Below, in pieces: positions 1 through 9,118 of a stretch of 64,000 bases of DNA; the first letter of the stretch is position 1, and each line of letters opens with the position of its first letter. The notes beneath the pieces were generated by a model, which worked only from the letters and a program-made list of their open reading frames with translations, searched no databases and was not told the DNA's origin. The stretch lies in assembly GCF_900104255.1 (NCBI RefSeq), contig NZ_FNKZ01000002.1:124001-188000 (forward strand). The letters run 5' to 3'. This DNA is from Pseudoxanthomonas sp. CF385 (GTDB lineage Bacteria; Pseudomonadota; Gammaproteobacteria; Xanthomonadales; Xanthomonadaceae). Made by a program: the position numbers and the translations under genes.

Positions 1-3000
1 GGCGCGGCGCACCGCATCGGTCTGGTCGGCGGTGAGGATCAAACAGGGTCGCCCGCCGTGCGCGGCGCGCAGGCGGTCGGCCAACGCCACGCCGGTATCG
101 CCGTCGTCGAGGTGGTAGTCGAACAACCACAAATCCGCCGGTTGCGCGCGCAACGCGGCGTCCGCGCCCTCGCTCCCCGCCGCCGTGGCGACGCTGCAGC
201 CCCACCCCGCCAGGACCTGCTGCAATGCCGACAGCGCCGCGGGATCGTTGTCGACCGCCAGCACATGGCGCCCCGCCAGCCCAGGCTTGCCGGACGATGC
301 CGGCGACGGTGCCGGCGCCGCCACGCGCACCAGTTCCACCGCGAACACGGCGCCCTGCCCCAACCGACTGCGCAGCGACAACGGCGCCTGCAGCAGCGCG
401 GCGATGCGGTCGGCGATCGACAGTCCCAGGCCCAGGCCCTGCCCCGGGACGTCGTCGCCCCGCCTGAACTCTTCGAAGATGCGCTGCTGCTCGGCTTCGG
501 CGATGCCGGGGCCGGTATCCCACACCTCAACGCGCAGGCGATCGCCACGCCGGCGCACGCCCAGCAGCACGCCGCCGCGCACGGTGTAGCGCACCGCGTT
601 GGCGAGGAAGTTCTGCAGGATGCGCCGCAGCAACTGCGGGTCCGTATGCACCCAGGCGCGCGTGGGCACGATGGCGAACGACAGGCCGCGCTCGTGGGCG
701 AGCACGCGGAACTCGGACGCCAGCGGTTCCAGCACTTCCATCAACGGCAGGTCGCGCGGCTCCGGCAGCAGGCCGCCGGCCTCCAGCCGCGACATGTCCA
801 GCAGGCCGGTCAGCAGGTCCGTGGTCGAATCCAGTGCGCCCCGCACCTGCAGCGCGGTATCGCGCTGGCGCGCTTCGGGCAGCTGCTGAGACAGCGCATC
901 GGTGAACAGTTGGGCGGCGTGCAGCGGTTGCAGCAGGTCGTGGCCGATGGCGGTCAGGAAGCGGCTCTTCGCATCGTTCGCGTGCTCGGCTTCGCGCTTG
1001 GCGGTCTCCAGCAGCGCGGTGCGCTCGGCGACGCGCTGCTCCAGCGTCTCGTTCGCCTGCTTGAGCTGGCGTTCGGCCTGGCGCGAGGCGGTCACGTCGG
1101 TGTACGTGGCGACGAATCCACCGCCCGGCATCGGGTTGCCGCGGATCTCGACGATGCTGCCGTCGGGAAACACACGTTCGGTGAGATGCGGCGTGCCTGC
1201 CCGCATGAATGCAAGGCGCCGTTCCAGCGCGCGTTCGTCCTGCCCACGCTGCGGCATGCGCGCCAACGCCCAGCGCGTGAGCTCGGCGATCGGGCGTCCC
1301 ACCTGCAGCAACTCCGCGGGAAAACCGAACATCTCGCGGTAGCGGCGGTTCCAGGCGACCAGGCGCTGCTCGCGGTCGATCACGCTGATGCCCTGGCTCA
1401 TGTTCTGCAGCGCGGCCTCCAGCACCTGCTGGTTGAAGCGCAGATCCTGCGACACCTCGCCGACGATCGCGGCCACGGTGTCCAGGTCGCCGCTTTCGCG
1501 CCGCGCGGCGTCCAGCAGCAGACGCGCCGAAGCCGAACCGAGCACGGCGGAGAGTTCGCGCTCCAGCTGCGCTTCGATCACGCCGGGCACCGGCCCGCTG
1601 CGCGGCGCGTCGGCGAGCAGTTCCTCCACCCGTTCGCGCGGCAGGAACCGGCGACCCGCATCGCGCAGGGTCTTGCTGTCGAAGCCGCGGCTGTCGGCGC
1701 GACGCGGCGCGTTACCGCGCCATCCCATCACCAGCAACGTCACCGCCGTGCCGCAGAACAGGCTCACGCCCACCGCGCGCCCCAGCCGGCTCCAGCCGGT
1801 CAGGCCGAAGAAGCCGTCGGGCGAGAGACCGGCGATGCCGAACGGGCCGTCCTGCAGCCATGCCGGCGCCAGTCCCCGCGCATCCATCGTCACCGGCAGC
1901 AGCAACAGCCAGCCCCACACCAGGAAGCCCACGACGATGCCCGCGATCACGGCGCGTGGCGGCGTCTGCGGGCGCCAGATCGCGAATCCCAGCGCAGGCG
2001 CCAGTGTGGCCAGCGCCGAGAACGAGACCGCACCCACGTCGGCCAGCGCATCGTTGCCGGCGACCAGACGGCTGTAGGCCCATGCGAGCAGCATCACCGC
2101 GACGATGCCGATGCGTCGCTGCGCCAGTACCGCGCCGCGCAGGTCGCCGCCGGTGCCGCGCAACCAACCGCCGCGCAGCAGGCCCGGCGCCAGCCAGTGG
2201 TTGCCGATCATCAGGCTCAGCGTCAGCGTGCTGACCACCACCATGCCGGTGGCCGCGCTCAGGCCACCGAGGAAGGCCAGCAGCGCGAGCCCCTGCTGTC
2301 CCTGCGAGAGCGGCAGCGCCAACACGTACAGATCGGACGGCACGGCGTCGCCGAACATCGCGCCGCCCGCACGCGCCAACGGTAGCAGCGGCGCCGCCAT
2401 CAGCACCATGTACAGCGGGAACAACCAGCGCGCCGTGCGCACGTGGCGTTCGTCGCGGCATTCGACCACGCCCACGTGGACCTGGTGCGGCAGGGTGAAC
2501 ATCGCCAGGACGCCGAGCGCCACAAGCGGCAGGAAGCCGTAGGTCGTGGACGGCGGCGCCTGCACCGGCGGCACCTCGGGAAGGTCGGGCAATCCCCACC
2601 AGACGAACACGCCCAGCGCCAGCATCGCCGCCAGCTTGAACAGCGACTCGAACGCCATCGCCAGCACCAGCCCGCGGTTGTGCTCCACCGCACTCGCGCG
2701 CCGCGTGCCGAACAGCATCGCGAACACCGCCATCGCCAGCGCGACGTACAGCGCGCTGTCCTGCCAGGCCGGCAGCGCGTCGTTGCCCGGCGAGCGCGTC
2801 AGCAGCGCGAAGCTCATCGCGACCGCCTTCAGCTGCAGCGCGATGTAGGGAATCAGGCCCAGCGCGGCGACCAGGGTGATGGTGGCGGCCAGCCAGCCGT
2901 CCTTGCCCAGGCGCGTCGCGATCAGGTCGGCCAGCGAGGTGGCGTTGGATTCGCGCGCCATCCGCACCAGCTTCACCAGCAGGAAGGCGCCGAACGCATA

Positions 3001-3231
3001 CAGCAGGATGGTGCCCACGAAGGTCGGCGGCAGCGGCCAGCCGTAGCGCGCGGCCTGCGTCACCGTGCCGAAGAAGGTCCACGAGGTGCAGTACACCGCC
3101 AGCGACAGCGCGTAGATGTAGGGCCACTGCACCGCCAGCACGCGCGGATGGCGCTCGGCATACAGCGCCGAACCGAACAGCACGCCCAGCCAGAGCAGTC
3201 CCGCCAGCACCACCATGCCGACGCTCAGCAT
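1..3231 (-). CDS. Hybrid sensor histidine kinase with sodium/solute-symporter sensor domain (3' end cut by window edge)
   Basis: Read on the minus strand, an open frame runs from ATG at 3231 to the window edge, 1077 residues with no stop. A GGAGG-type ribosome site sits 8 bases upstream. Residues 1 to about 510 are a multi-helix membrane domain resembling the SSS (SLC5) symporter family. A PAS domain follows at about 610-700, then a HisKA box with phospho-acceptor His764 (IGHDLLQP), an HATPase domain (N-box QNFLANAVRY near 875, DTGPG near 904), and a receiver domain starting near 985 with probable phospho-Asp1038 (LFDYHL). The order SSS-PAS-HisKA-HATPase-REC is that of CrbS/CbrA-like kinases, which control carbon or acetate use through a separate response regulator. 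Ligand and partner regulator are not visible. A TonB receptor gene lies 112 bases upstream of the start on the same strand. Confidence 0.93.
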   Translation of the reverse strand, partial: MLSVGMVVLAGLLWLGVLFGSALYAERHPRVLAVQWPYIYALSLAVYCTSWTFFGTVTQAARYGWPLPPTFVGTILLYAFGAFLLVKLVRMARESNATSLADLIATRLGKDGWLAATITLVAALGLIPYIALQLKAVAMSFALLTRSPGNDALPAWQDSALYVALAMAVFAMLFGTRRASAVEHNRGLVLAMAFESLFKLAAMLALGVFVWWGLPDLPEVPPVQAPPSTTYGFLPLVALGVLAMFTLPHQVHVGVVECRDERHVRTARWLFPLYMVLMAAPLLPLARAGGAMFGDAVPSDLYVLALPLSQGQQGLALLAFLGGLSAATGMVVVSTLTLSLMIGNHWLAPGLLRGGWLRGTGGDLRGAVLAQRRIGIVAVMLLAWAYSRLVAGNDALADVGAVSFSALATLAPALGFAIWRPQTPPRAVIAGIVVGFLVWGWLLLLPVTMDARGLAPAWLQDGPFGIAGLSPDGFFGLTGWSRLGRAVGVSLFCGTAVTLLVMGWRGNAPRRADSRGFDSKTLRDAGRRFLPRERVEELLADAPRSGPVPGVIEAQLERELSAVLGSASARLLLDAARRESGDLDTVAAIVGEVSQDLRFNQQVLEAALQNMSQGISVIDREQRLVAWNRRYREMFGFPAELLQVGRPIAELTRWALARMPQRGQDERALERRLAFMRAGTPHLTERVFPDGSIVEIRGNPMPGGGFVATYTDVTASRQAERQLKQANETLEQRVAERTALLETAKREAEHANDAKSRFLTAIGHDLLQPLHAAQLFTDALSQQLPEARQRDTALQVRGALDSTTDLLTGLLDMSRLEAGGLLPEPRDLPLMEVLEPLASEFRVLAHERGLSFAIVPTRAWVHTDPQLLRRILQNFLANAVRYTVRGGVLLGVRRRGDRLRVEVWDTGPGIAEAEQQRIFEEFRRGDDVPGQGLGLGLSIADRIAALLQAPLSLRSRLGQGAVFAVELVRVAAPAPSPASSGKPGLAGRHVLAVDNDPAALSALQQVLAGWGCSVATAAGSEGADAALRAQPADLWLFDYHLDDGDTGVALADRLRAAHGGRPCLILTADQTDAVRRA

Positions 3232-3290
3232 CCCCTCGCCCTCCGGTGGTCACGCGCGCGCGTCGGCATCGCGGCAGCATAACGCAGCGA

Positions 3291-3310
3291 CGGCGGGCTT
3301 TCGCCCGCCG
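3291..3310 (-). terminator. GC-rich hairpin after the TonB-dependent receptor gene
   Basis: CGGCGGGC and GCCCGCCG form a perfect 8-bp stem with a 4-base loop, just beyond the receptor stop codon and before the kinase start. There is no T-run, so it may be a weak terminator or an mRNA 3'-end stabiliser. Confidence 0.45.
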
Positions 3311-3343
3311 CCGTTGCGTTCCCGATGCGCGACCGGTGCGTCG

Positions 3344-5563
3344 TCAGAAGTCGTAGCGCGCGGTCAGGCTGTACTGGCGCGGCGGACCGTAGAAGCCGGT
3401 CAGCACGCCGTAGGCGGCGATGTTGTAGCCGGTGGTCCGGTATTCCTCGTCGGCCAGGTTCGTGCCCTGCAGCGACAGGCTCCACGCGTCGTCGAGCTTC
3501 CAGATCACGCCGGCGTTGACCAGGCCGTAGCCGTCCTGCTTGATCAACGGGCTGAGGTCGGTGGTCGGCCACACTTCGGACTGGTAGGAGTAGCCCACGC
3601 GGGCGGACAGGTTGCCGCCGTTGGCCAGGTCGGTGCGGTACTCCACGTTGATCGCGCCGGAGAACTCCGGTGCATTGGTGAAGTACTGGCTGTCGGCCAC
3701 GTTGACGCCGCTGGTGATGAACTCGTCGTACTTCGCATCCAGCCAGGCCAGGTTGCCGCTGATCAGCCAGTTGGCGGTCGGCAGGAACTGGTACTCGACC
3801 TCCACGCCGTTGACGGTACCCTTGCCGGCGTTGGTGAAGTCGCCGAAGAAGCTCTGCGAGCCGTTCGGCAGCGTGTACGAGGTGAACACCGACAACTGGA
3901 TGTCCTCGTACTTGTTGTGGAACGCCGACAGGTTCAGGAACAGGCGCTGGTCGAGGAACGACATCTTGCTGCCGATCTCGAAGCTGTCGACCGACTCGTC
4001 GTCGAACGGCTCGCCCGAGCGCGGCACCGCCGTGGTGTTGGCGCGGATGTTGTAGCCGCCCGACTTGAAGCCGCGCGACGCCAGGCCGTAGACCATGATG
4101 TCCGGGGTGATCTGGTAGTCCAGCGAGACCTTCGGCGAGACGTTCTTGAAGTTGACCGTCTTGTCGAAGTTGGCCGCCGTGCCCCACGACGTCTCGTACT
4201 GGGTGTTGGTGTAGAAGCGGTTCAGCGCGACGGCATGCTTGTCTTCGTCCGTATAGCGCGCGCCCACATCCAGCTTCAGGCGGTCGGTCAGGTCGAAGGT
4301 CCAGTCGGCGTACAGCGCGACGCTCTTGGTGTTGACCACGCCCTGGGTGTCGCCGAACAGCGGGTTGGTCAGGCTGGTGGCCAGCGCCGGGTTCCAGAAG
4401 TAGTTCAGCACCTGGCCGCCGGCATCGCCGTTGAACCAGTACAGGCCCATCACGCCGCGGGCGCGGCCGCCGCCGTCGTAGTTGGCCTGCAGTTCCTGGC
4501 TGACCTGGCTGTCGCTGTAGAACGCGCGCACGTCCACCAGCGGCAGCGGCGTGGTGTCGAAGTCGATGTTGGTCTCGGTGTCCGACTCGCGCTTGGCCGC
4601 GACGTACTTGAACGCCCAGTTGTCGCTCGGGCGCCAGTTGGCGGTCACCGAGGCGCCCTTCATCTCGGTGTCGTTGATGTTCTTCATGCCGCTACGGATG
4701 TCGTAGCGGTCGCTGGTCGGCGGATAGGCCGGGGCCAGCGGGTTCGGCGCCAGCATCTTCGCGCCGCGCACGCCGGACTGGTCGTCCATGTAGTCGAAGG
4801 CGAACTGGATGTCGAAATCGTCTTCCGAGTACGCACCCAGCTGCGCACGGATCGCGTTGATCTCCTTGTCGCTGACTTCCTGGCCGGTATACGTGTTCTC
4901 GCCGAAGCCATCGCGGTTCATGCTGGCCACCGACACGCGGCCGCGCAGGCCGCTGTCCTTGCCGCCGATCTCGCCGCCCAGCGCGGCCTTGACGTCCAGC
5001 TGGTTGTAGTTGCCCACGGTGACCGAGGCGAAGCCGGTAGTCTCCTGCGGCAGGCCGCGCGAGATGTACTTGATCGCGCCGCCGATGGTGTTCTTGCCGT
5101 ACAGCGTGCCCTGCGGGCCGCGCAGCACTTCGATGCGCTCGACGTCGAACACGTCCAGCAGCGCGCCCTGCGGACGGGCGATGTAGACGTCGTCCAGGTA
5201 GATGCCCACGCCCGGGTCCACGCCCCACAGCGGATCGGCCTGGCCCACGCCGCGGATGTAGGCGGTGACGGTGCTGGTGGAGCCGCGCGCCGCGTACACG
5301 GTCAGGTTCGGCACCTGCGCGTCCAGGTCGCCCAGGTCCTTGATGTTGAGCTTGTCCAGCGTTTCCGGCGTGAACGCGGTGACGGCCACCGGCACGTCCT
5401 GCAGGGTCTCCTCGCGCTTGCGCGCGGTGACCTTGACCGAATCCAGCGTGGTGGCGTTGGTGGCTGGCGTGCTGGCGGCCGGCGTCGCGTCCTGCGCCCA
5501 TGCCACCGGCACGGACGACAACAGGACGCAGCCGATGGCCAGGCTCAGGTGCTTGCGCTTCAT
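3344..5563 (-). CDS. TonB-dependent outer-membrane receptor
   Basis: 739 residues from ATG at 5563, preceded by a GGGAGG/GGGGGAG site. The frame stays open upstream, but the signal peptide (MKRKHLSLAIG..., cleavage after AWA at residue 23) fixes the start. A TonB-box-like stretch (TLDSVKVTA, residues 39-47) is followed by the plug domain (about 50-165; VPVAVTAF, IRGVGQADP, DVERIEVLRGPQGTLYGKN). The rest is a beta-barrel ending in an aromatic residue (LTARYDF), as expected for outer-membrane insertion. It should transport a siderophore, vitamin or carbohydrate with TonB/ExbBD energy; the substrate cannot be read from the sequence. It is divergent from a GntP-type permease and lies upstream of the SSS-type kinase, suggesting a small nutrient uptake and sensing locus (inference). 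Confidence 0.93.
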   Translation of the reverse strand: MKRKHLSLAIGCVLLSSVPVAWAQDATPAASTPATNATTLDSVKVTARKREETLQDVPVAVTAFTPETLDKLNIKDLGDLDAQVPNLTVYAARGSTSTVTAYIRGVGQADPLWGVDPGVGIYLDDVYIARPQGALLDVFDVERIEVLRGPQGTLYGKNTIGGAIKYISRGLPQETTGFASVTVGNYNQLDVKAALGGEIGGKDSGLRGRVSVASMNRDGFGENTYTGQEVSDKEINAIRAQLGAYSEDDFDIQFAFDYMDDQSGVRGAKMLAPNPLAPAYPPTSDRYDIRSGMKNINDTEMKGASVTANWRPSDNWAFKYVAAKRESDTETNIDFDTTPLPLVDVRAFYSDSQVSQELQANYDGGGRARGVMGLYWFNGDAGGQVLNYFWNPALATSLTNPLFGDTQGVVNTKSVALYADWTFDLTDRLKLDVGARYTDEDKHAVALNRFYTNTQYETSWGTAANFDKTVNFKNVSPKVSLDYQITPDIMVYGLASRGFKSGGYNIRANTTAVPRSGEPFDDESVDSFEIGSKMSFLDQRLFLNLSAFHNKYEDIQLSVFTSYTLPNGSQSFFGDFTNAGKGTVNGVEVEYQFLPTANWLISGNLAWLDAKYDEFITSGVNVADSQYFTNAPEFSGAINVEYRTDLANGGNLSARVGYSYQSEVWPTTDLSPLIKQDGYGLVNAGVIWKLDDAWSLSLQGTNLADEEYRTTGYNIAAYGVLTGFYGPPRQYSLTARYDF

Positions 5564-5733
5564 GGGTCTCCCCCTCCCGGGTATGACGTTGGCGGCGGGC
5601 GGATGCCGCCGATTGAAGCGAACACTAGGGGGTGGGCCGCGCGGAGGGCATCGTACCTTCGTACAGTGGGACGGCCGGCACGGGCCTGCGGATACTCGCC
5701 GCACCGAAACCGGCGCTGGCCGAGGAGTGTGGG

Positions 5734-7137
5734 ATGTCGTTCCTGATCGTGCTGGCCGCACTGTGTTTCCTGATGTTCGTGGCCTACCGCGGCTACAGCG
5801 TCATCCTGTTCGCGCCGATCGCGGCGCTGGGCGCGGTGCTGCTGACCGACCCGTCGCTGGTCGCGCCGATGTTCACCGGCCTCTTCATGGACAAGATGGT
5901 CGGCTTCCTGAAGCTGTACTTCCCGGTATTCCTGCTGGGCGCCGTGTTCGGCAAGCTGATCGAGATCTCGGGCTTCTCCAAGGCGATCGTGGCGGCGACC
6001 ATCAAGGTGGTCGGCGCGCAGCGCGCGATGCTGTCCATCGTGCTGGTGTGCGCGCTGCTGACCTACGGCGGCGTGTCGCTGTTCGTGGTGGTGTTCGCGG
6101 TGTACCCGTTCGCGGCGGAACTGTTCCGCCAGAGCGACATCCCCAAGCGGCTCGTGCCCGGCACCATCGCCCTGGGCGCCTTCACCTTCACCATGGACGC
6201 GCTGCCGGGCACGCCGCAGATCCAGAACATCATTCCCGCCTCGTTCTTCGGTACCACCGGCTGGGCCGCACCCGTGCTGGGCACGATCGGCGGCGTGTTC
6301 ATCCTGATCGTCGGCATGAGCTACCTGGAGTGGCGCCGCCGCGTGGCCGCGCGCAACGGCGAGGGCTACGCCGGCACCGACGAGCTGCGCAACGAGCCCG
6401 AGCCCTTCAAGGGCGACCGCCTGGCGCATCCGCTGATCGCGATCCTGCCGCTGCTGCTGGTGGGCGTGGCGAACTTCCTGTTCACCCGCTGGATCCCCGG
6501 CTTCTACGGCGACAGCCAGTCCTTCGTCCCGGCCGTCATCGGCAATCCGGCGCCGGTGGTGCAGGAGGTCTCGAAGGTCGCCGCGATCTGGGCCGTGCAG
6601 GGCGCGCTGCTGGTCGGCATCGTCTCGGTGATCGTGTTCGCGTGGAAGCCCGTGCTCGCCAGCTTCGCGGAGGGCACCAAGAGCGCCATCGGCGGCGCCC
6701 TGCTGGCTTCGATGAACACCGCTTCCGAATACGGTTTCGGCGCCGTCATCGCCGCCCTGCCCGGCTTCCTGGTCGTGGCCAATGCGCTGCAGGCCATCCC
6801 CAATCCGCTGGTCAACGAGGCGATCTCGGTCACCGCGCTGGCCGGCATCACCGGCTCGGCCTCGGGCGGCATGAGCATTGCGCTGGCGGCCATGGCCGAC
6901 AGCTTCATCGCCAACGCTAATGCGGCCGGCATCCCGATGGACGTGCTGCATCGCGTGGCCTCGATGGCCTCGGGCGGTATGGACACCCTGCCCCACAATG
7001 GTGCGGTGATCACCCTGCTCGCCGTCACCGGCCTGAGCCACCGGCAGTCGTACAAGGACATCTTCGCCATCACCCTGATCAAGACCGCGGCCGTGTTCGT
7101 GGTGATCGGCGTGTTCTACGCCACAGGTCTGGTCTGA
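5734..7137 (+). CDS. GntP-family permease (possible hydroxybutyrate or gluconate-type symporter)
   Basis: 467 residues starting MSFLIVLAAL at 5734, with GAGGAG 6 bases upstream. An in-frame start exists at 5632 but would add a non-hydrophobic leader. The protein is almost entirely hydrophobic with roughly a dozen membrane helices and conserved family segments such as LYFPVFLLGAVFGK, TYGGVSLFVVVFA and TMDALPGTPQIQN. By general resemblance it belongs to the GntP/gluconate:H+ symporter group. Close relatives are often annotated as D-beta-hydroxybutyrate permeases, but the substrate is a guess. It is divergent from the TonB-dependent receptor; the 170-base intergenic region has no clear promoter that I can defend. 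Confidence 0.87.
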   Translation: MSFLIVLAALCFLMFVAYRGYSVILFAPIAALGAVLLTDPSLVAPMFTGLFMDKMVGFLKLYFPVFLLGAVFGKLIEISGFSKAIVAATIKVVGAQRAMLSIVLVCALLTYGGVSLFVVVFAVYPFAAELFRQSDIPKRLVPGTIALGAFTFTMDALPGTPQIQNIIPASFFGTTGWAAPVLGTIGGVFILIVGMSYLEWRRRVAARNGEGYAGTDELRNEPEPFKGDRLAHPLIAILPLLLVGVANFLFTRWIPGFYGDSQSFVPAVIGNPAPVVQEVSKVAAIWAVQGALLVGIVSVIVFAWKPVLASFAEGTKSAIGGALLASMNTASEYGFGAVIAALPGFLVVANALQAIPNPLVNEAISVTALAGITGSASGGMSIALAAMADSFIANANAAGIPMDVLHRVASMASGGMDTLPHNGAVITLLAVTGLSHRQSYKDIFAITLIKTAAVFVVIGVFYATGLV

Positions 7138-7138
7138 A

Positions 7139-7163
7139 ACAGCGCCCGGCGTGACCGGGCTGT
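7139..7163 (+). terminator. Weak hairpin after the GntP permease
   Basis: GCCCGG-CGTGA-CCGGGC forms a 6-bp stem directly after the permease stop codon, with partly pairing flanks (ACAG/TGTG). No T-tract follows, so intrinsic termination is uncertain. Confidence 0.35.
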
Positions 7164-7235
7164 GCGCGCGGTCGCATACACCGTGCAGGTCTTGGCCAAT
7201 ACTCCCGCCATTCTGGGGAATGTGGGAAACACCGC

Positions 7236-9110
7236 ATGGCGCGCTATACCCTCCCGTGGCGCCGGTTCGCCGCGCGCGGCCCGATCCGCCGGACCGCGGC
7301 CGGTCCGGTCGCGCGTCGTGACGTGGAACGCGATACGCCCTCACTGAGGCCCGCGGCCGATCTGGGCACCCAGGTCCGGCAGCGCTTCGGCCGCCTGTAT
7401 GGCTGGAAGGGCGGCGAGCAGCCCAGCCCCAAAGACACCACGGCCGCGCCGGAGGCGACCGCCACCGTCGACACCGGCGGCCGCGTGGCGGCGGGACAGA
7501 CGACGCCGCGCCTGATGACGATGGCGCGTCCGCCGTTCGCGGTGCAGGCGCTGAACAACCTCAGCTACGGCGCCACCGCCGCCACCATCGCCGAATTCAA
7601 CGCCCTGGGCAGCACCGATCGCCAGCGGCTGGCCAACTACGTGGACTGGCAGCTCAACTGGGACGCCATCGACGACAGCGCCGTCACCAACCGTCTCAAC
7701 GCCGGCGGCTACACCACGCTCAACAAGCCGCTGACCCAGCTCTGGGCGGAGCACGTGGTGCCGGACCCCGAGTACAACACCCGCATGCGCCCGGCCAACG
7801 AAGTGCAGCGCGCGGCGTTCGTGCGCGCCGTGTACTCGCGCCGCCAGCTGCGCGAAGTGCTGGTGAACTTCTGGCACGACCACTTCAACGTGCTCGGCAC
7901 GGACTTCAGCGTCGGCCCGGTGTTCGTGCACTACGACCGCGACGTGATCCGCGCCAACGCCAAGGGCAACTTCCGCACGATGCTCGAGGCCGTCGCCCAG
8001 AGCACGGCGATGCTGTATTACCTGGACAACATCAGCAATTCGCGCTCGGGCCCGAACGAGAACTTCGCCCGCGAACTGCTGGAACTGCACACCTTCGGCG
8101 CCGAGAACTACCTGGGTTTCATGGACCCGTTCCAGGTGCCGCCGTGCCCGGAGGATCCGGCGTACCCGATCGGCTACACCGACATCGACGTGTACGAGAC
8201 CTCGGCCGCCTTCACCGGCTGGTCGGCGAAGAACGCGCACTGGCAGTTCCCCGGCGAGAACGACGGCACCTTCGTCTACCGCCAGTCCTGGCACGATGCC
8301 GGCCCGAAGTTCCTGCTCGGCATGCTGATCTATCCGGAACAGCCGGCGATGAAGGACGGCCGCGACGTGCTCAACCGCCTGGCCAGCCATCCGCGCGTGG
8401 CCAAGTTCATCTGCAAGAAGCTGATCCGCCGCTTCATCGACGACACGCCCCGGCAGGGACTGATCGACAGCGCCGCCGCGATCTTCCGCGCGAACTGGCA
8501 GGCGCCGAACCAGATCGAGCTGGTGATGCGCCACATCCTCAACTCCGACGATTTCGTCGCCAGCTTCGGCCGGAAGAACCGCCGGCCGTTCGATGCCTCG
8601 GTCGCGGCGATGCGCACCCTGGGGGGCGACTGGACGCTGCGCCTGGACCACAGCCGCAGCAACGACTTCATGTGGCTGTACGGCTTCACCGGCCACGCGC
8701 CGTACAACTGGCCGGCGCCGAACGGGTATCCCGACAGCGCGCTGGCGTGGTCCGGTTCCAATTCGTTCGCGATGACCTGGCGCGTGCTGGGCTGGCTGAC
8801 CGAAAGCAAGGACGGCGAGGTGCCGCTGCATCCCGTGGTCGACACCACGCGCGCCAACGTGCCGGTCGCGAACTGGACCGCCGCCAACATCGTCACCTGG
8901 TGGTGCACGCGCCTGCTCGGCTACCAACCGGAAGCGGCGCGCAAGCAGGCGCTGGTCGCGTTCATGGCGCAGAACGGCGATCCCAACACCTACGTCATCA
9001 CCGACACCAATACGTGGCAGGGCAGCGACCTGAAACGGCACTACAACCACGAGCGCCTGCGCGGTCTGGTGGCGCTGATCCTGATGACTCCCGAATTCAT
9101 GAGCCGCTGA
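7236..9110 (+). CDS. DUF1800 family protein
   Basis: 624 residues from ATG at 7236. The ribosome site is poor; an in-frame GTG at 7323 is an alternative start. The body (about residue 100 onward) matches DUF1800: an N-terminal VNFWHDHFNV segment, the hallmark ENFARELLELHTFG, and a later TGWSAKNAHW segment. The N-terminus is basic and shows no obvious signal peptide. The next gene, DUF1501, begins 8 bases after the stop; these two families are commonly found as neighbours in bacteria, so the pair probably works together. The biochemical function of DUF1800 is not known to me. Family assignment is confident; function is not. Confidence 0.9.
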   Translation: MARYTLPWRRFAARGPIRRTAAGPVARRDVERDTPSLRPAADLGTQVRQRFGRLYGWKGGEQPSPKDTTAAPEATATVDTGGRVAAGQTTPRLMTMARPPFAVQALNNLSYGATAATIAEFNALGSTDRQRLANYVDWQLNWDAIDDSAVTNRLNAGGYTTLNKPLTQLWAEHVVPDPEYNTRMRPANEVQRAAFVRAVYSRRQLREVLVNFWHDHFNVLGTDFSVGPVFVHYDRDVIRANAKGNFRTMLEAVAQSTAMLYYLDNISNSRSGPNENFARELLELHTFGAENYLGFMDPFQVPPCPEDPAYPIGYTDIDVYETSAAFTGWSAKNAHWQFPGENDGTFVYRQSWHDAGPKFLLGMLIYPEQPAMKDGRDVLNRLASHPRVAKFICKKLIRRFIDDTPRQGLIDSAAAIFRANWQAPNQIELVMRHILNSDDFVASFGRKNRRPFDASVAAMRTLGGDWTLRLDHSRSNDFMWLYGFTGHAPYNWPAPNGYPDSALAWSGSNSFAMTWRVLGWLTESKDGEVPLHPVVDTTRANVPVANWTAANIVTWWCTRLLGYQPEAARKQALVAFMAQNGDPNTYVITDTNTWQGSDLKRHYNHERLRGLVALILMTPEFMSR

Positions 9111-9118
9111 GGGCAGCC

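Noticed and set aside
58..2385. 775-codon open frame on the plus strand opposite the sensor kinase
   Set aside because: Arg/Gln/His-rich composition with no family features; a GC-rich shadow of the kinase frame on the other strand.
5564..5761. 66-residue extension of the TonB receptor
   Set aside because: Would bury the signal peptide; the ATG at 5563 has a good ribosome site and signal.
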